A stretch of DNA of 64,000 nucleotides from CAMAVH01 sp036500145. Lineage in GTDB: Bacteria; Pseudomonadota; Alphaproteobacteria; SMXQ01. Within the stretch, counting starts at the first letter, position 1. Every line of letters begins with the position of its first letter. The notes under the pieces were generated by a model. It searched no databases and was not told the origin of the DNA. It saw only the letters and a list, made by a program, of their open reading frames with translations. The translations under genes and the position numbers were made by a program. The DNA lies in the NCBI GenBank assembly GCA_036500145.1, contig DASYCO010000012.1, positions 1-64,000 of the forward strand, in the 5' to 3' direction. Shown here in pieces: positions 47,551-55,914 of this stretch.

Positions 47551-48597
47551 ATGGCGCCTATGATGTCCGCTTTTTCGCCCAAGGGGCGCAGGTCCGCCGC
47601 CCGCATGGCGCTCGCCCTCGCCGCCGCGACCTTCGCCTTCGCCGCCCCGGCCAGCGCCGCCGGCAAGGGACAGCTCGACGACAAGTTCCTCGCCATGGGC
47701 AGCGGCGCGCAGGCCGGCGTGTTCTTCCCGGCCGGCCAGGGCATCTGCGACATCATCAACAAGGACCGCATGACCCACGGCCTGCGCTGCATCAACTACG
47801 AGACCGGCGGCGCGGTCTACAACATGCAGGCCGTCTCCTTCGGCACCGTGCAGCTCGCCATCACGCGCTCCGACCTCAGCTACCAGGCCTACAACGGCAC
47901 CGACAGCTTCGCCAACGAGCCGCGCATCCCCGACCTGCGCGTCGTCGCCACGCTCTACAGCGTGCCCGTCGCCGTCATCGCCAAGCGCAGCCTCGGCCTG
48001 ACCTACGTCAGCGACATCAAGGGCACCCGCTTCAACATCGGCAACGACGGCTCGGGCAAGCGCGAGCTGTCCAGCTTCATCATGAGGACCATGGGCTGGA
48101 CGCGCGCCGACTTCGCCGCGACGACCGAATACGACACCGGCCCGATGGTGAAGGCCTTCTGCAACGGCGACATCGACGTGATCACCGAAGGCCTCGGCAA
48201 CCCCGCGCAGATGTACGCCGACGTGACGGAAAAGTGCGACGGCCAGTTCCTGCCCTTCGCCCCCGAGACGATCGAGAAGCTCAAGGCCGACTACCCCTAC
48301 TACTCCGACATGGCGATTCCCGGCGGCATGTACGCGAACACGCCGGACCAGGTCGCGAGCTTCGGCTACCGCGCGGTCCTCGTCTCGTCGAGCAGGGTGA
48401 ACCCGGACGCGATCTACCAGGTCGTCAAGGCGATCTTCGACAACTTCGACGAATTCCGCGCCAAGCACCCGTCGCTCGACATCGCCACGCCACGCGCCAT
48501 GGCGAACTTCGGCGTCTACATTCCGCTCCATGAAGGCGCGGCACGCTACTACAAGGAACACAACCTGCTGGAGAGCGCTGCCGAATTCGCCAAATAG
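47551..48597 (+). CDS. TAXI-family TRAP-type solute-binding protein
   Basis: 348 residues with a signal peptide (hydrophobic 20-35, cleaved after APASAA). FLAMGSGAQAGVFFPAGQGICDIINKD and the mid-protein GLTYVSDIKGTRFNIGNDGSGKR match TAXI binding proteins of TRAP transporters, which usually carry glutamate, glutamine or another carboxylate. No TRAP permease (DctQM fusion) is adjacent, so it is an orphan here. Its placement between a GNAT gene and a secretin gene is unusual. Confidence 0.87.
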   Translation: MAPMMSAFSPKGRRSAARMALALAAATFAFAAPASAAGKGQLDDKFLAMGSGAQAGVFFPAGQGICDIINKDRMTHGLRCINYETGGAVYNMQAVSFGTVQLAITRSDLSYQAYNGTDSFANEPRIPDLRVVATLYSVPVAVIAKRSLGLTYVSDIKGTRFNIGNDGSGKRELSSFIMRTMGWTRADFAATTEYDTGPMVKAFCNGDIDVITEGLGNPAQMYADVTEKCDGQFLPFAPETIEKLKADYPYYSDMAIPGGMYANTPDQVASFGYRAVLVSSSRVNPDAIYQVVKAIFDNFDEFRAKHPSLDIATPRAMANFGVYIPLHEGAARYYKEHNLLESAAEFAK

Positions 48598-48647
48598 GGC
48601 GTTGGCGCGGCGACCGGCATGACAGACGCGATGGGGGACGGACCGAC

Positions 48648-50708
48648 ATGACGACGTACGGCAAGCAGGGGCTCTCGCACCTGCTCAAGTGGAGCCTATT
48701 GGCGAGCGTTGCGCTGCTGCCGGGCTGCGCGATGGACGACCTGGGCCTTTCCAGGTCTTCGCAGGTTTCCGACGCGCGGCCGCTCGACTTCGGCAAGATC
48801 TCCATCCCGAAGGACCGCATCCGCAGCGAGCCGCAGAAATACGCCGCCAAGGGCATCGACAGCCTGAAGGCCGGCCGCCTCGAGGAGGCTTCGATCGCGT
48901 TCAACGACGCGCTGCGCCTCGACCCGACCAATTCCTACCTGCACCTGCTGAACGGCCTGTCCTACCACCTGCGCGGCCTGCAGGGCGACGGCCAGATGCT
49001 CGACCTCGCCGGCGAAGGCTACAACCTGGCGCTGCGTTTCGACCCCAGCAACTGGATCGCGCGCTACCACCTCGGCCTGCTCGCCCTCGACCAGAAGAAG
49101 TACGACGAGGCCAAGGAGCATTTCGCCGAGACGCTGATCTACCGCAGCAACGATCCCGACGTGCTCTACAACATGGTGCTCGCCGCCTACTACGGGCACG
49201 ACGTGCCGACGGCCGCCGACATGCTGAAGCGCCTGCGCCTGGTCGAGACCGACACGGCGCGCGTGCTGCGCGCCTCGGCCATCGTCGCCGCCGCGCTCGA
49301 CGAGCCGGAAGAGGCCGAGCGCTTCATCGCGCTCTACGAGGCCAAGACCAAGGACGAGACCGGCAAGGCACAGATCGAGCGCCGCGCCGTCGACTGGGAG
49401 AACTTCCACAACAACTTCCAGCAGTACGTCCAGAAGGTGCAGTACGGCGGCAGCAGCTACGGCGGCTATGGCGGCAGCAGCGGCGGCTACGGCGGCAGCA
49501 GCAGCGGCGGCTACGGCTCCGGCAACGACACGCCGGTCATCAACCCGCCTTCCATCACGCCGCAAGGCGCGCAGAGCAGCGGCATGGGCGGCTTCGGCGG
49601 CGGCTTCGGCGGCAGCAGTGGCGGCTTTGGCGGCAGCAGCGGCGGATTCGGCTCCACGCCCTCGTTCGGCGCCACGCCCTCGCCGGCCATCGCCGGCGGC
49701 CAGGTGCCGACCACGCCGGGCGGCAAGACGCTCGAGGACATGGTCATCGTCGACGTCGTCCTCATCTCCACCGAAGAAGACTACTCGACGAGCAAAGGCA
49801 TCAACCTGCTCAACAGCCTGAACATCCAGTTCGGCGGCGGCACGCTCGGCGGCAATCCGGCCGCGGCGTTTTCCAGCCTCACGACGAGCGTGAGCGGCAA
49901 CCGCACCATCACGCGCGCCCTCACCGTTCCGTCGATCACCTACTCGCTCAACATCGCCAACACGAACACGAGCCGCAGCGAGATCCTGGCCCGCCCGAGC
50001 CTCGTCGGCCTGAAGGGCCAGCCCTCGGTCTTCTTCTCCGGCGTCGACATCACCGCGGCGGCCAACACCGGCGGCAGCGCCGGCGGCCTGGCATCGAGCG
50101 CCATCCAGATCCAGAAGGAGATCGGCGTCCGCCTCGGCATCATCCCGAACATCGAGCCGGACGGCCGCGTGCGCCTGCAGGTCGAGGCCAACCGCTCCTT
50201 CCTGAGCACGCCGAGCGCGGACATCACCTTCGACTTCAAGCTGGAGACGACAAAGACCAGCGTGAACGCCAACGTGCTGATGAACTTCGGCGAGACGCTC
50301 ATCCTCAGCGGCCTGAGCGAGAAGGAAACCGACCGCAACCGCAACGGCGTGCCCTTCCTCGAGGAAATTCCCGCCGTGCAGTACCTCTTCTCCAACCGCA
50401 CGACGCGTGACTTCCAGCGCTCCGTGCTGGTGCTGCTCACCCCGCGCCTGCCGCAGTACGTCTACAAGGCCGGCGGCGTCTCTCCGCCGACGGGCGACGC
50501 CAAGGCCGACGAGGCGATGGCGGAACTGCGCGCCCGCTTCGCCGACTGGTTCACGCCCTACCCGAACTGGGCATCCGTGTTCCACCACATGCAGGCCAAC
50601 AGCCTCTATCGCGAGTTCCGGACCGGCGACGTGTCACTCGAGCACTGGCAGGACCAGGAGTCGTTGCAGAACCGCCTAAAAACGGCCCTCGACTTCCTCT
50701 ATTATTGA
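48648..50708 (+). CDS. TPR-containing secretin-family outer-membrane lipoprotein
   Basis: 686 residues. The signal sequence ends in a lipobox LLPGC with Cys27. Residues ~65-240 carry TPR-like helices (SLKAGRLEEASIAFNDALRLDP). Next comes a Gly/Ser/Tyr-rich linker around 265-345, then a secretin domain to ~620. The GspD/PilQ hallmark is GETLILSGLSEKETDRNRNGVPFLEEIPAVQYLFSNR, ending SVLVLLTPRLP. It should form an outer-membrane gated channel. No other type II, III or IV pilus gene lies nearby, so its cargo may be the next gene's product, 12 bases downstream. Confidence 0.88.
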   Translation: MTTYGKQGLSHLLKWSLLASVALLPGCAMDDLGLSRSSQVSDARPLDFGKISIPKDRIRSEPQKYAAKGIDSLKAGRLEEASIAFNDALRLDPTNSYLHLLNGLSYHLRGLQGDGQMLDLAGEGYNLALRFDPSNWIARYHLGLLALDQKKYDEAKEHFAETLIYRSNDPDVLYNMVLAAYYGHDVPTAADMLKRLRLVETDTARVLRASAIVAAALDEPEEAERFIALYEAKTKDETGKAQIERRAVDWENFHNNFQQYVQKVQYGGSSYGGYGGSSGGYGGSSSGGYGSGNDTPVINPPSITPQGAQSSGMGGFGGGFGGSSGGFGGSSGGFGSTPSFGATPSPAIAGGQVPTTPGGKTLEDMVIVDVVLISTEEDYSTSKGINLLNSLNIQFGGGTLGGNPAAAFSSLTTSVSGNRTITRALTVPSITYSLNIANTNTSRSEILARPSLVGLKGQPSVFFSGVDITAAANTGGSAGGLASSAIQIQKEIGVRLGIIPNIEPDGRVRLQVEANRSFLSTPSADITFDFKLETTKTSVNANVLMNFGETLILSGLSEKETDRNRNGVPFLEEIPAVQYLFSNRTTRDFQRSVLVLLTPRLPQYVYKAGGVSPPTGDAKADEAMAELRARFADWFTPYPNWASVFHHMQANSLYREFRTGDVSLEHWQDQESLQNRLKTALDFLYY

Positions 50709-50720
50709 TAGGCTGACGCC

Positions 50721-51896
50721 ATGATCGCACCCGTGACACGACATCGCCTGGCTTCAGTCGCCTTCGCCGCGGCCCTTTCCGGCGCCGCGCTGACGGCTGC
50801 CGCCCCCGCCTGGGCGCAGTACAGCGGCAAGGAGGCCGTCAACGCGGTCCTCAACGACCACGAATGCGCCATGTGCGACCTGCGCTACCAGATCTTCACC
50901 AGCCTCGACCTGTCGGGCGGGAATTTCCAGGGCTCGTACATGTTCAACGTGAACTTCGAGCACACCAACCTGCAGAAGGCGTCGCTGGAAAGCGCCACCC
51001 TCGTGCTCGCCAAGTTCGACCGCGCCGACCTCACCGGGGCCATCCTCGCCAAGGCGAACATGGAGCGCGCCTCGATGTACGGCGCCACCCTGCGCAACGC
51101 CGACCTCAGCTTCGCGCAGCTGGCCCAGGCCAACATGGAAGCCACCGAGCTCAGCGGCGCGCTGCTCGTCACCGCCAACCTGCGCAGCGCCAACCTGACC
51201 GACGCCTTCGCCAGCAACGCGCAGATGCGCAGCGTCGACCTGCGCTATGCGTTGATGCGCAACGCCGACCTGACGGCCGCCGACCTCGAAGGCGCCAACC
51301 TCGCCGGGGCCGACCTGCGCGGCGCCAACCTCTCGCGCACCAACCTGCTGCGCGTGAACCTCGCCGGGGCCGACCTCAGCGGCGCCAAGATCAACTATTC
51401 GCAGATGCGCGAAGCCAACCTCACCGGCGCCAAGCTCACCGGCACGACCCTGCTCGGCGCCAACCTGCGCCAGGCGATCTTCCGCAACGCCGACCTGACC
51501 GGCGCAACGATGGCCAGCGTCGCCGAATTCGAGACCGACTACTGCGGTGCCAAGATGCCCGACGGCAAGATCGGCGCCTGCAAGAAGCCCACGACCACGA
51601 GCGGCCCGCAGGCCGGCGCGGACCTGGTGCCCTCCGTGGCGCCTGGGGCGCCGCCCTTCCTGCCGCAGGATGCGACGCAGCCGACCGGACAGCCGGGCCT
51701 GCAGCCGCCGGCGCAGATCGGCGTGCCGTTGACGAACGTCGTGCCGGGCATTCCCACCATGCCGGGAACTTTCCCGGCCATGCCTGGAGCCTATCCGGCC
51801 GTGCCGGGCGCCGTGCCCGTCGTGCCGGTGGCGCCCTACGACCCGTCGATGGTGCCGGCGCCCTTCGTGCCCGTCACCCCGGTCCCGCTGCCCTAG
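50721..51896 (+). CDS. Exported pentapeptide-repeat protein
   Basis: 391 residues. The signal peptide is about 1-32 (cleaved near APAWAQY). A short Cys-containing motif HECAMCDLRYQ follows. Residues ~60-265 form a right-handed quadrilateral beta-helix of A(D/N)LxxA repeats (TNLQKASLESATL, ANLAGADLRGANLSRTNLL). The C-terminal ~100 residues are Pro/Gly/Val-rich and disordered, with repeats of the MPGxFPAMPGAYPAVPG type. It is coupled with a secretin gene and could be its secreted substrate. Function is unknown; gyrase protection is unlikely for an exported protein. Confidence 0.85.
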   Translation: MIAPVTRHRLASVAFAAALSGAALTAAAPAWAQYSGKEAVNAVLNDHECAMCDLRYQIFTSLDLSGGNFQGSYMFNVNFEHTNLQKASLESATLVLAKFDRADLTGAILAKANMERASMYGATLRNADLSFAQLAQANMEATELSGALLVTANLRSANLTDAFASNAQMRSVDLRYALMRNADLTAADLEGANLAGADLRGANLSRTNLLRVNLAGADLSGAKINYSQMREANLTGAKLTGTTLLGANLRQAIFRNADLTGATMASVAEFETDYCGAKMPDGKIGACKKPTTTSGPQAGADLVPSVAPGAPPFLPQDATQPTGQPGLQPPAQIGVPLTNVVPGIPTMPGTFPAMPGAYPAVPGAVPVVPVAPYDPSMVPAPFVPVTPVPLP

Positions 51897-51904
51897 CCGC
51901 CGCC

Positions 51905-52942
51905 TTAGCTGGCGATTTCGGCGAACTTCAGCAAGGTCATCGGCGGGTAGAGCTTCAGCGCCTTCGCCACGCGGATGTTCACGATCACCGAGAAGCGTTC
52001 GGGCATCTCGATCGGGATGTCGGAGGCCGGGCGGCCCATCAGCACCTGTTCGGCCTTGAGCGCGGCGAGCTGGCCGACCGTGTGGTAGCGGTTGACGACG
52101 CCCATCAAGGCGCTGCCCGTGCGCACAGGCCCCTCGCCGGCGGCGAACACCGGCAGGCGGCGCGCGACGGCGGCCTCGGTGAATTCCTTGCGCAGGTCGT
52201 TGAGGAAGGAATCCGGCCCCAGGTAGACCATGTCCGGCTTGTGCGCCGCGACGTTGTCGAGCACGTCGCCGATCTCGGCGACGATCGGCCTGCCGGTCGG
52301 GTCGAGCGGCAGCGGCGCATCGACCAGCTCGAAGCCCATCGTTCCCGACAGGCGCCACAGCTCCGTCACGGTCAGGGCGGCGTTCTGCTCGGCCGGGTTG
52401 TAGACCACCGCCACCTTCTTGAACGGGATGTAGCGGCGGGCGAAGTTGAGCTGGGTCTCTTCCGGAATCAGGTAGTTGGCGCCCGTCACGTTGCGGCCCG
52501 GCTTGAGCAGGTCCGGCACGATCTTGGCGCCCACGGGCTGCGACACGATCATGAAGACGACCGGCGTCTCGGTGACGTACTTCTTCGGGTCGGGCGCGTC
52601 GTAGGGGCCGACGAGGCCGAGCGTCATGCCGGTGCCCCAGCTCAGCACCAGGTCGGGCTTCATCGCCTTGATCTCGGCGACCATCTCGGGGATGCGGGCG
52701 ACGTTCTGGTCGGCGTTGCGGACGATGTAGGTCACCGGCACGCCGCGCTCGGCCAGGTAGTCCTGGAAGCCCTGGGCCGCGTCCTCGAAGCCACGGAACA
52801 GCGCCATGTAGATGCGGAACGGCGGGCGCTTCCCCTGCGCCGCCCCTTGGGCTAGGGCGCGCGAGGCGCCGGCCGACAGGGCCGCGCCGCCGCCCAACAG
52901 CGCCAGGACGGCGCGGCGCGAAAGGCCGAGGTGGAGGTTCAT
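51905..52942 (-). CDS. ABC-type periplasmic substrate-binding protein (PF04392/TrpX-like)
   Basis: 345 residues. The N-terminal signal (LSRRAVLALLGGGAALSAGASRALAQG) has an RR pair compatible with Tat or Sec export. The body matches the ABC_sub_bind fold (AEIKAMKPDLVLSWGTGMTLGLVG, TGANYLIPEETQLNFARRYIPFKKVAVVYNPAEQN and KPDMVYLGPDSFLNDL). Homologues bind aromatic amino acids or feed sensors. It is the third gene of a minus-strand unit, overlapping the end of the HAMP-MFS gene by four bases. No ABC permease or ATPase is adjacent. Confidence 0.85.
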   Translation of the reverse strand: MNLHLGLSRRAVLALLGGGAALSAGASRALAQGAAQGKRPPFRIYMALFRGFEDAAQGFQDYLAERGVPVTYIVRNADQNVARIPEMVAEIKAMKPDLVLSWGTGMTLGLVGPYDAPDPKKYVTETPVVFMIVSQPVGAKIVPDLLKPGRNVTGANYLIPEETQLNFARRYIPFKKVAVVYNPAEQNAALTVTELWRLSGTMGFELVDAPLPLDPTGRPIVAEIGDVLDNVAAHKPDMVYLGPDSFLNDLRKEFTEAAVARRLPVFAAGEGPVRTGSALMGVVNRYHTVGQLAALKAEQVLMGRPASDIPIEMPERFSVIVNIRVAKALKLYPPMTLLKFAEIAS

Positions 52943-54987
52943 GCCGGCGTCCCCTTCCCGCTGCGGTGGAGAAGGAAGACGACGGCGAACAGCAAGGTGC
53001 CGGCCAGCACGGCGACGCCGGTGCCGGCCATGGCCACGCTGTAGCCGTAGAAGGTCGCCAGGGCCGCCGCCATGACGGGGCCAAGGACGCTGCCGACGCG
53101 CTCGAGCACGCGGAAAATGCCGAGCACCGCAGCGGTGCTGACCTGCGGCGTTTCGCGGGCGGCCACTTCCGTGACCATCGCCACGAGCGGCGACGTGGAC
53201 AGGGCATGGCCGATGCCGACCGCGAATGCCACCAGGACGACCGGCAGGAAGCCCTGGTAGCCGAGCAGCAGCATGGGCCCCAGCCCCGACAGCAGGCCGC
53301 CCAGCAGGACGAAGCCGCGCCGGTCGCTGTACTTGTCGGCGACCTGCCCGACCAGCTTGGTGCCGACGGCCACGACGATGAAGTAGGCCGTCATGGCGCG
53401 GCCGATGTCGGACTGGCTGTTGCCGACGCTCGAGAGATAGAGGGGCACTAGGTAGAAGAGGAAGCCGGTCAGCACGATCTTGGCCGGCACGGCGACGCCG
53501 AGCATCAGGACGCCGAACAGCGGCCGGCTGAGCAGCACGCCGTAGTCGCGCCATTTCGCGCGCACGACCGGCGGCGCGTTCCTGTCCGGCGGCGGATCGA
53601 ACAGCAGGAGATAGGCCAGCAGCGCCGACAGGGCCGCGACGGCGCCCGACACCGCGAAGGTGGCGCGAAAGCCGATCTGCTCGGCCACGATGCCGCCGAC
53701 CGCGATGCCGCAGATCGCCGCGAGCATCACCGCGCCGACGTAGATCGCCGCTGCCTGCACGCGCCGCGTGGTGCCGGCGACGTTGGTGAGGTAGGCCTGC
53801 GCGGCGATGGTCGACATGGCATAGCCGATCGCCGCCAGGCCGCGCCACAGCATGAGGTCGAGCACGCCCTGGGCGAAGGCGCAGCCGAGCATGCCGACCG
53901 CGCCGGGAATGCAGCCCCACAGGAAGATGCGCCGCGCGCCGATGCGGTCGACGATGTTGCCGGCGAACGGCGTCGCGATGGCGGTCATCAGCATGTAGAA
54001 GGATATCGGCAGCGAATTGACGACCCCCGGGCTCAGGCCGAAGAGCGAGTCGTTGAAGTCGCGGATGAAGATCGGCAGGAAGGAGCGCGTCAGCTCCTCC
54101 GACAGGATGAACACCACCAAGGGAGCCCGCATGTGCGAGAAGTCCGCGATCCGCAGGGGCTTGCGCTCCTCCGCCCGCGTCAGGCTGAAGCGCCCGGCCA
54201 CGTCGCGCATCGCCTCTTCCACGGCGCGCCAGGACGGATGGTTGCGCAGGCTCTCGTACAAGGCGTCGTAGTCGGCGCGCAGGGCGGCGTAGGACGTGGC
54301 GACGCGGCCGCCCAGCTCGTCGAGGCGACGGCCGAGCCTGGCCAGCTCGTTGCCGCCGCGCATGCCTGAGCGCCGGTCGAAGCGGCCGCCTTCGTAGTCG
54401 CGCATCAGGCTCTCGATGGCGCGGATCGGCAGCACGATGCCGAGCGCCGCGAGGATGATGAGCACCTCGAAAGTGACGAGCAGGGTGACGAGCAGCACCG
54501 TGACGATGTCGACGGCGACGTCGCCGAGCAGGCCCCGCACGTAGCGCTCGTCGATGCCGATGCGCACCGCGCCGTAGGAGGCTTCCTCGCCCAGCCGCAG
54601 CGGCACGCTGAATTCGCGGCCGTTGCGCCCCGCCATGTCGAGCGCGGCTTCGCTGCCGTAGACCGGCTTGCCGTCCGCGTCGCCGACGACGATGTAGGAG
54701 ATTTCCGGATGGTCTGCGCGTGCCGCGACGAGGAATTCCTGCATCCCGCGCAGCTCGCCGAAGGGAATGTCGAGCGCCACCGCCCGGTTGACCTCGCGCG
54801 CGACGACGCGGCCGACCGCCAAGGCCTTGCCCTCGATGGCCGGGTCGAGCTCCGATTCGAAGATCCGCAGCGCGAAGAAGGACTGCACCGCCGTGCCGAG
54901 CACGATCATCACGACGCTGATCAGGAACAGGCGGCGGATGAAGTTGTTCGATGCCAGCGCGCTGCCGCGCGTTTCGGCCTGGCTCAT
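52939..54987 (-). CDS. Sensor-HAMP/MFS fusion membrane protein
   Basis: 682 residues in two modules. The first is a receptor: TM1 about 20-40, a periplasmic Cache-like domain about 41-158 with ISYIVVGDADGKPVYGS, TM2 about 159-187, then a HAMP-like linker and helical segment about 188-270. The second module, about 280-680, is a 12-helix MFS transporter with SISFYMLMTAIATPFAGNIVDRIGARRIFLWG. It also has VGQVADKYSDRRGFVLLGGLL, the repeated motif A. A HAMP sensor is normally joined to kinases or chemoreceptors, not to a transporter. It lies between a stand-alone sensor and a periplasmic binding protein, overlapping both by four bases. Confidence 0.82.
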   Translation of the reverse strand: MSQAETRGSALASNNFIRRLFLISVVMIVLGTAVQSFFALRIFESELDPAIEGKALAVGRVVAREVNRAVALDIPFGELRGMQEFLVAARADHPEISYIVVGDADGKPVYGSEAALDMAGRNGREFSVPLRLGEEASYGAVRIGIDERYVRGLLGDVAVDIVTVLLVTLLVTFEVLIILAALGIVLPIRAIESLMRDYEGGRFDRRSGMRGGNELARLGRRLDELGGRVATSYAALRADYDALYESLRNHPSWRAVEEAMRDVAGRFSLTRAEERKPLRIADFSHMRAPLVVFILSEELTRSFLPIFIRDFNDSLFGLSPGVVNSLPISFYMLMTAIATPFAGNIVDRIGARRIFLWGCIPGAVGMLGCAFAQGVLDLMLWRGLAAIGYAMSTIAAQAYLTNVAGTTRRVQAAAIYVGAVMLAAICGIAVGGIVAEQIGFRATFAVSGAVAALSALLAYLLLFDPPPDRNAPPVVRAKWRDYGVLLSRPLFGVLMLGVAVPAKIVLTGFLFYLVPLYLSSVGNSQSDIGRAMTAYFIVVAVGTKLVGQVADKYSDRRGFVLLGGLLSGLGPMLLLGYQGFLPVVLVAFAVGIGHALSTSPLVAMVTEVAARETPQVSTAAVLGIFRVLERVGSVLGPVMAAALATFYGYSVAMAGTGVAVLAGTLLFAVVFLLHRSGKGTPA

Positions 54988-55769
54988 GGCGCGCCCCCGG
55001 TCTTGTCGCGCGCCGCCGTCAGCAGGGCCGCCGCATGGGCGATGCGCCCCCGCACGTCGGTCAGGGCGCGATGCAGCGGCCCCAGATGGCCGGCCAGCAG
55101 CGCGCCGTCATGACCCTGGCTGGCGTCCGAGCCGGCCTGCTCGTCGCCCAGAGCCGCGTCCAGTTCTCCCAAGTGGCGGCGCATAGGGCCGAACAGCCAG
55201 ACGACCGCCACATAGACCAGCACCAGGCCGACAGCCAGGACGGCCGCCGCCGACAGGGTCAGGCGGCGGAGCACCGAGCGGAAGGCCTCGTCATAGACCG
55301 TGTGGTCGTAGCGCAGGACGATGCCGCCGACCCGCTCGCCCAGGCTGTTGATCAAAGGCACGCCGACGATGAAGGCCGCGGGGTCGCGCAGGCTCCAGCC
55401 GCGCGTGCCGGCGCCGGCGAAGCGCTGTTCCCAGGCGGCCGGGATCCGCTCGCCGATCAGCGCCGTCTCGGTGTCGAAGACGCGCTTGCCGGCGCGGTCA
55501 TGCACCACGATGGACAGGATGTGGCCGTCCTGCGCCCGCTCGCCGTCGAGCACCTCCTGGGTGTTGACCAGGGCGTTGAGCGGCAGGCCGAGATTGAGGC
55601 TGGTCTCCACCGTGTCGCGGACGTCGAGCACGACGACGGACAGGCGGGACTGCAGGAGATTCGTGAAGGCGCCGTCGAACTTGGAGACGGTCAGGACGGT
55701 CTGCAGGGCCGCGGCCAGGACGACGATGACGAGAATCGTCGCCGCGATTCGCGTCGTGATCCCCCCCAT
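54984..55769 (-). CDS. Stand-alone membrane sensor protein (Cache-like, no output domain)
   Basis: 261 residues. TM1 is about 7-27. A periplasmic domain of about 145 residues includes ILSIVVHDRAGKRVFDTET, similar in layout to the receptor part of the downstream HAMP-MFS protein. TM2 is about 175-200, followed by a HAMP-like LFGPMRRHLGELDAAL and a short cytoplasmic tail. No kinase, cyclase or transmitter domain is present. Its stop overlaps the HAMP-MFS start, so it probably forms a complex with that protein. It is divergent from a hybrid histidine kinase 145 bases away. Confidence 0.75.
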   Translation of the reverse strand: MGGITTRIAATILVIVVLAAALQTVLTVSKFDGAFTNLLQSRLSVVVLDVRDTVETSLNLGLPLNALVNTQEVLDGERAQDGHILSIVVHDRAGKRVFDTETALIGERIPAAWEQRFAGAGTRGWSLRDPAAFIVGVPLINSLGERVGGIVLRYDHTVYDEAFRSVLRRLTLSAAAVLAVGLVLVYVAVVWLFGPMRRHLGELDAALGDEQAGSDASQGHDGALLAGHLGPLHRALTDVRGRIAHAAALLTAARDKTGGAP

Positions 55770-55914
55770 GCGCTCTCTCCCCCGCGTAACGCTACGTCCG
55801 CCCGCCGCCGGCCACGCCCATCCAGCCGGTGCGGCACATCACTATTGGTGGGCTAAGTCATTGTATATAGACTATGATGCGGCTTTCTGGGCGGAAAAAT
55901 GAACAATAGCGTCC

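Noticed and set aside
48648..50708. Part of a type II secretion or Tad pilus cluster
   Set aside because: No ATPase, inner-membrane platform or pilin gene is found on either side within the window.
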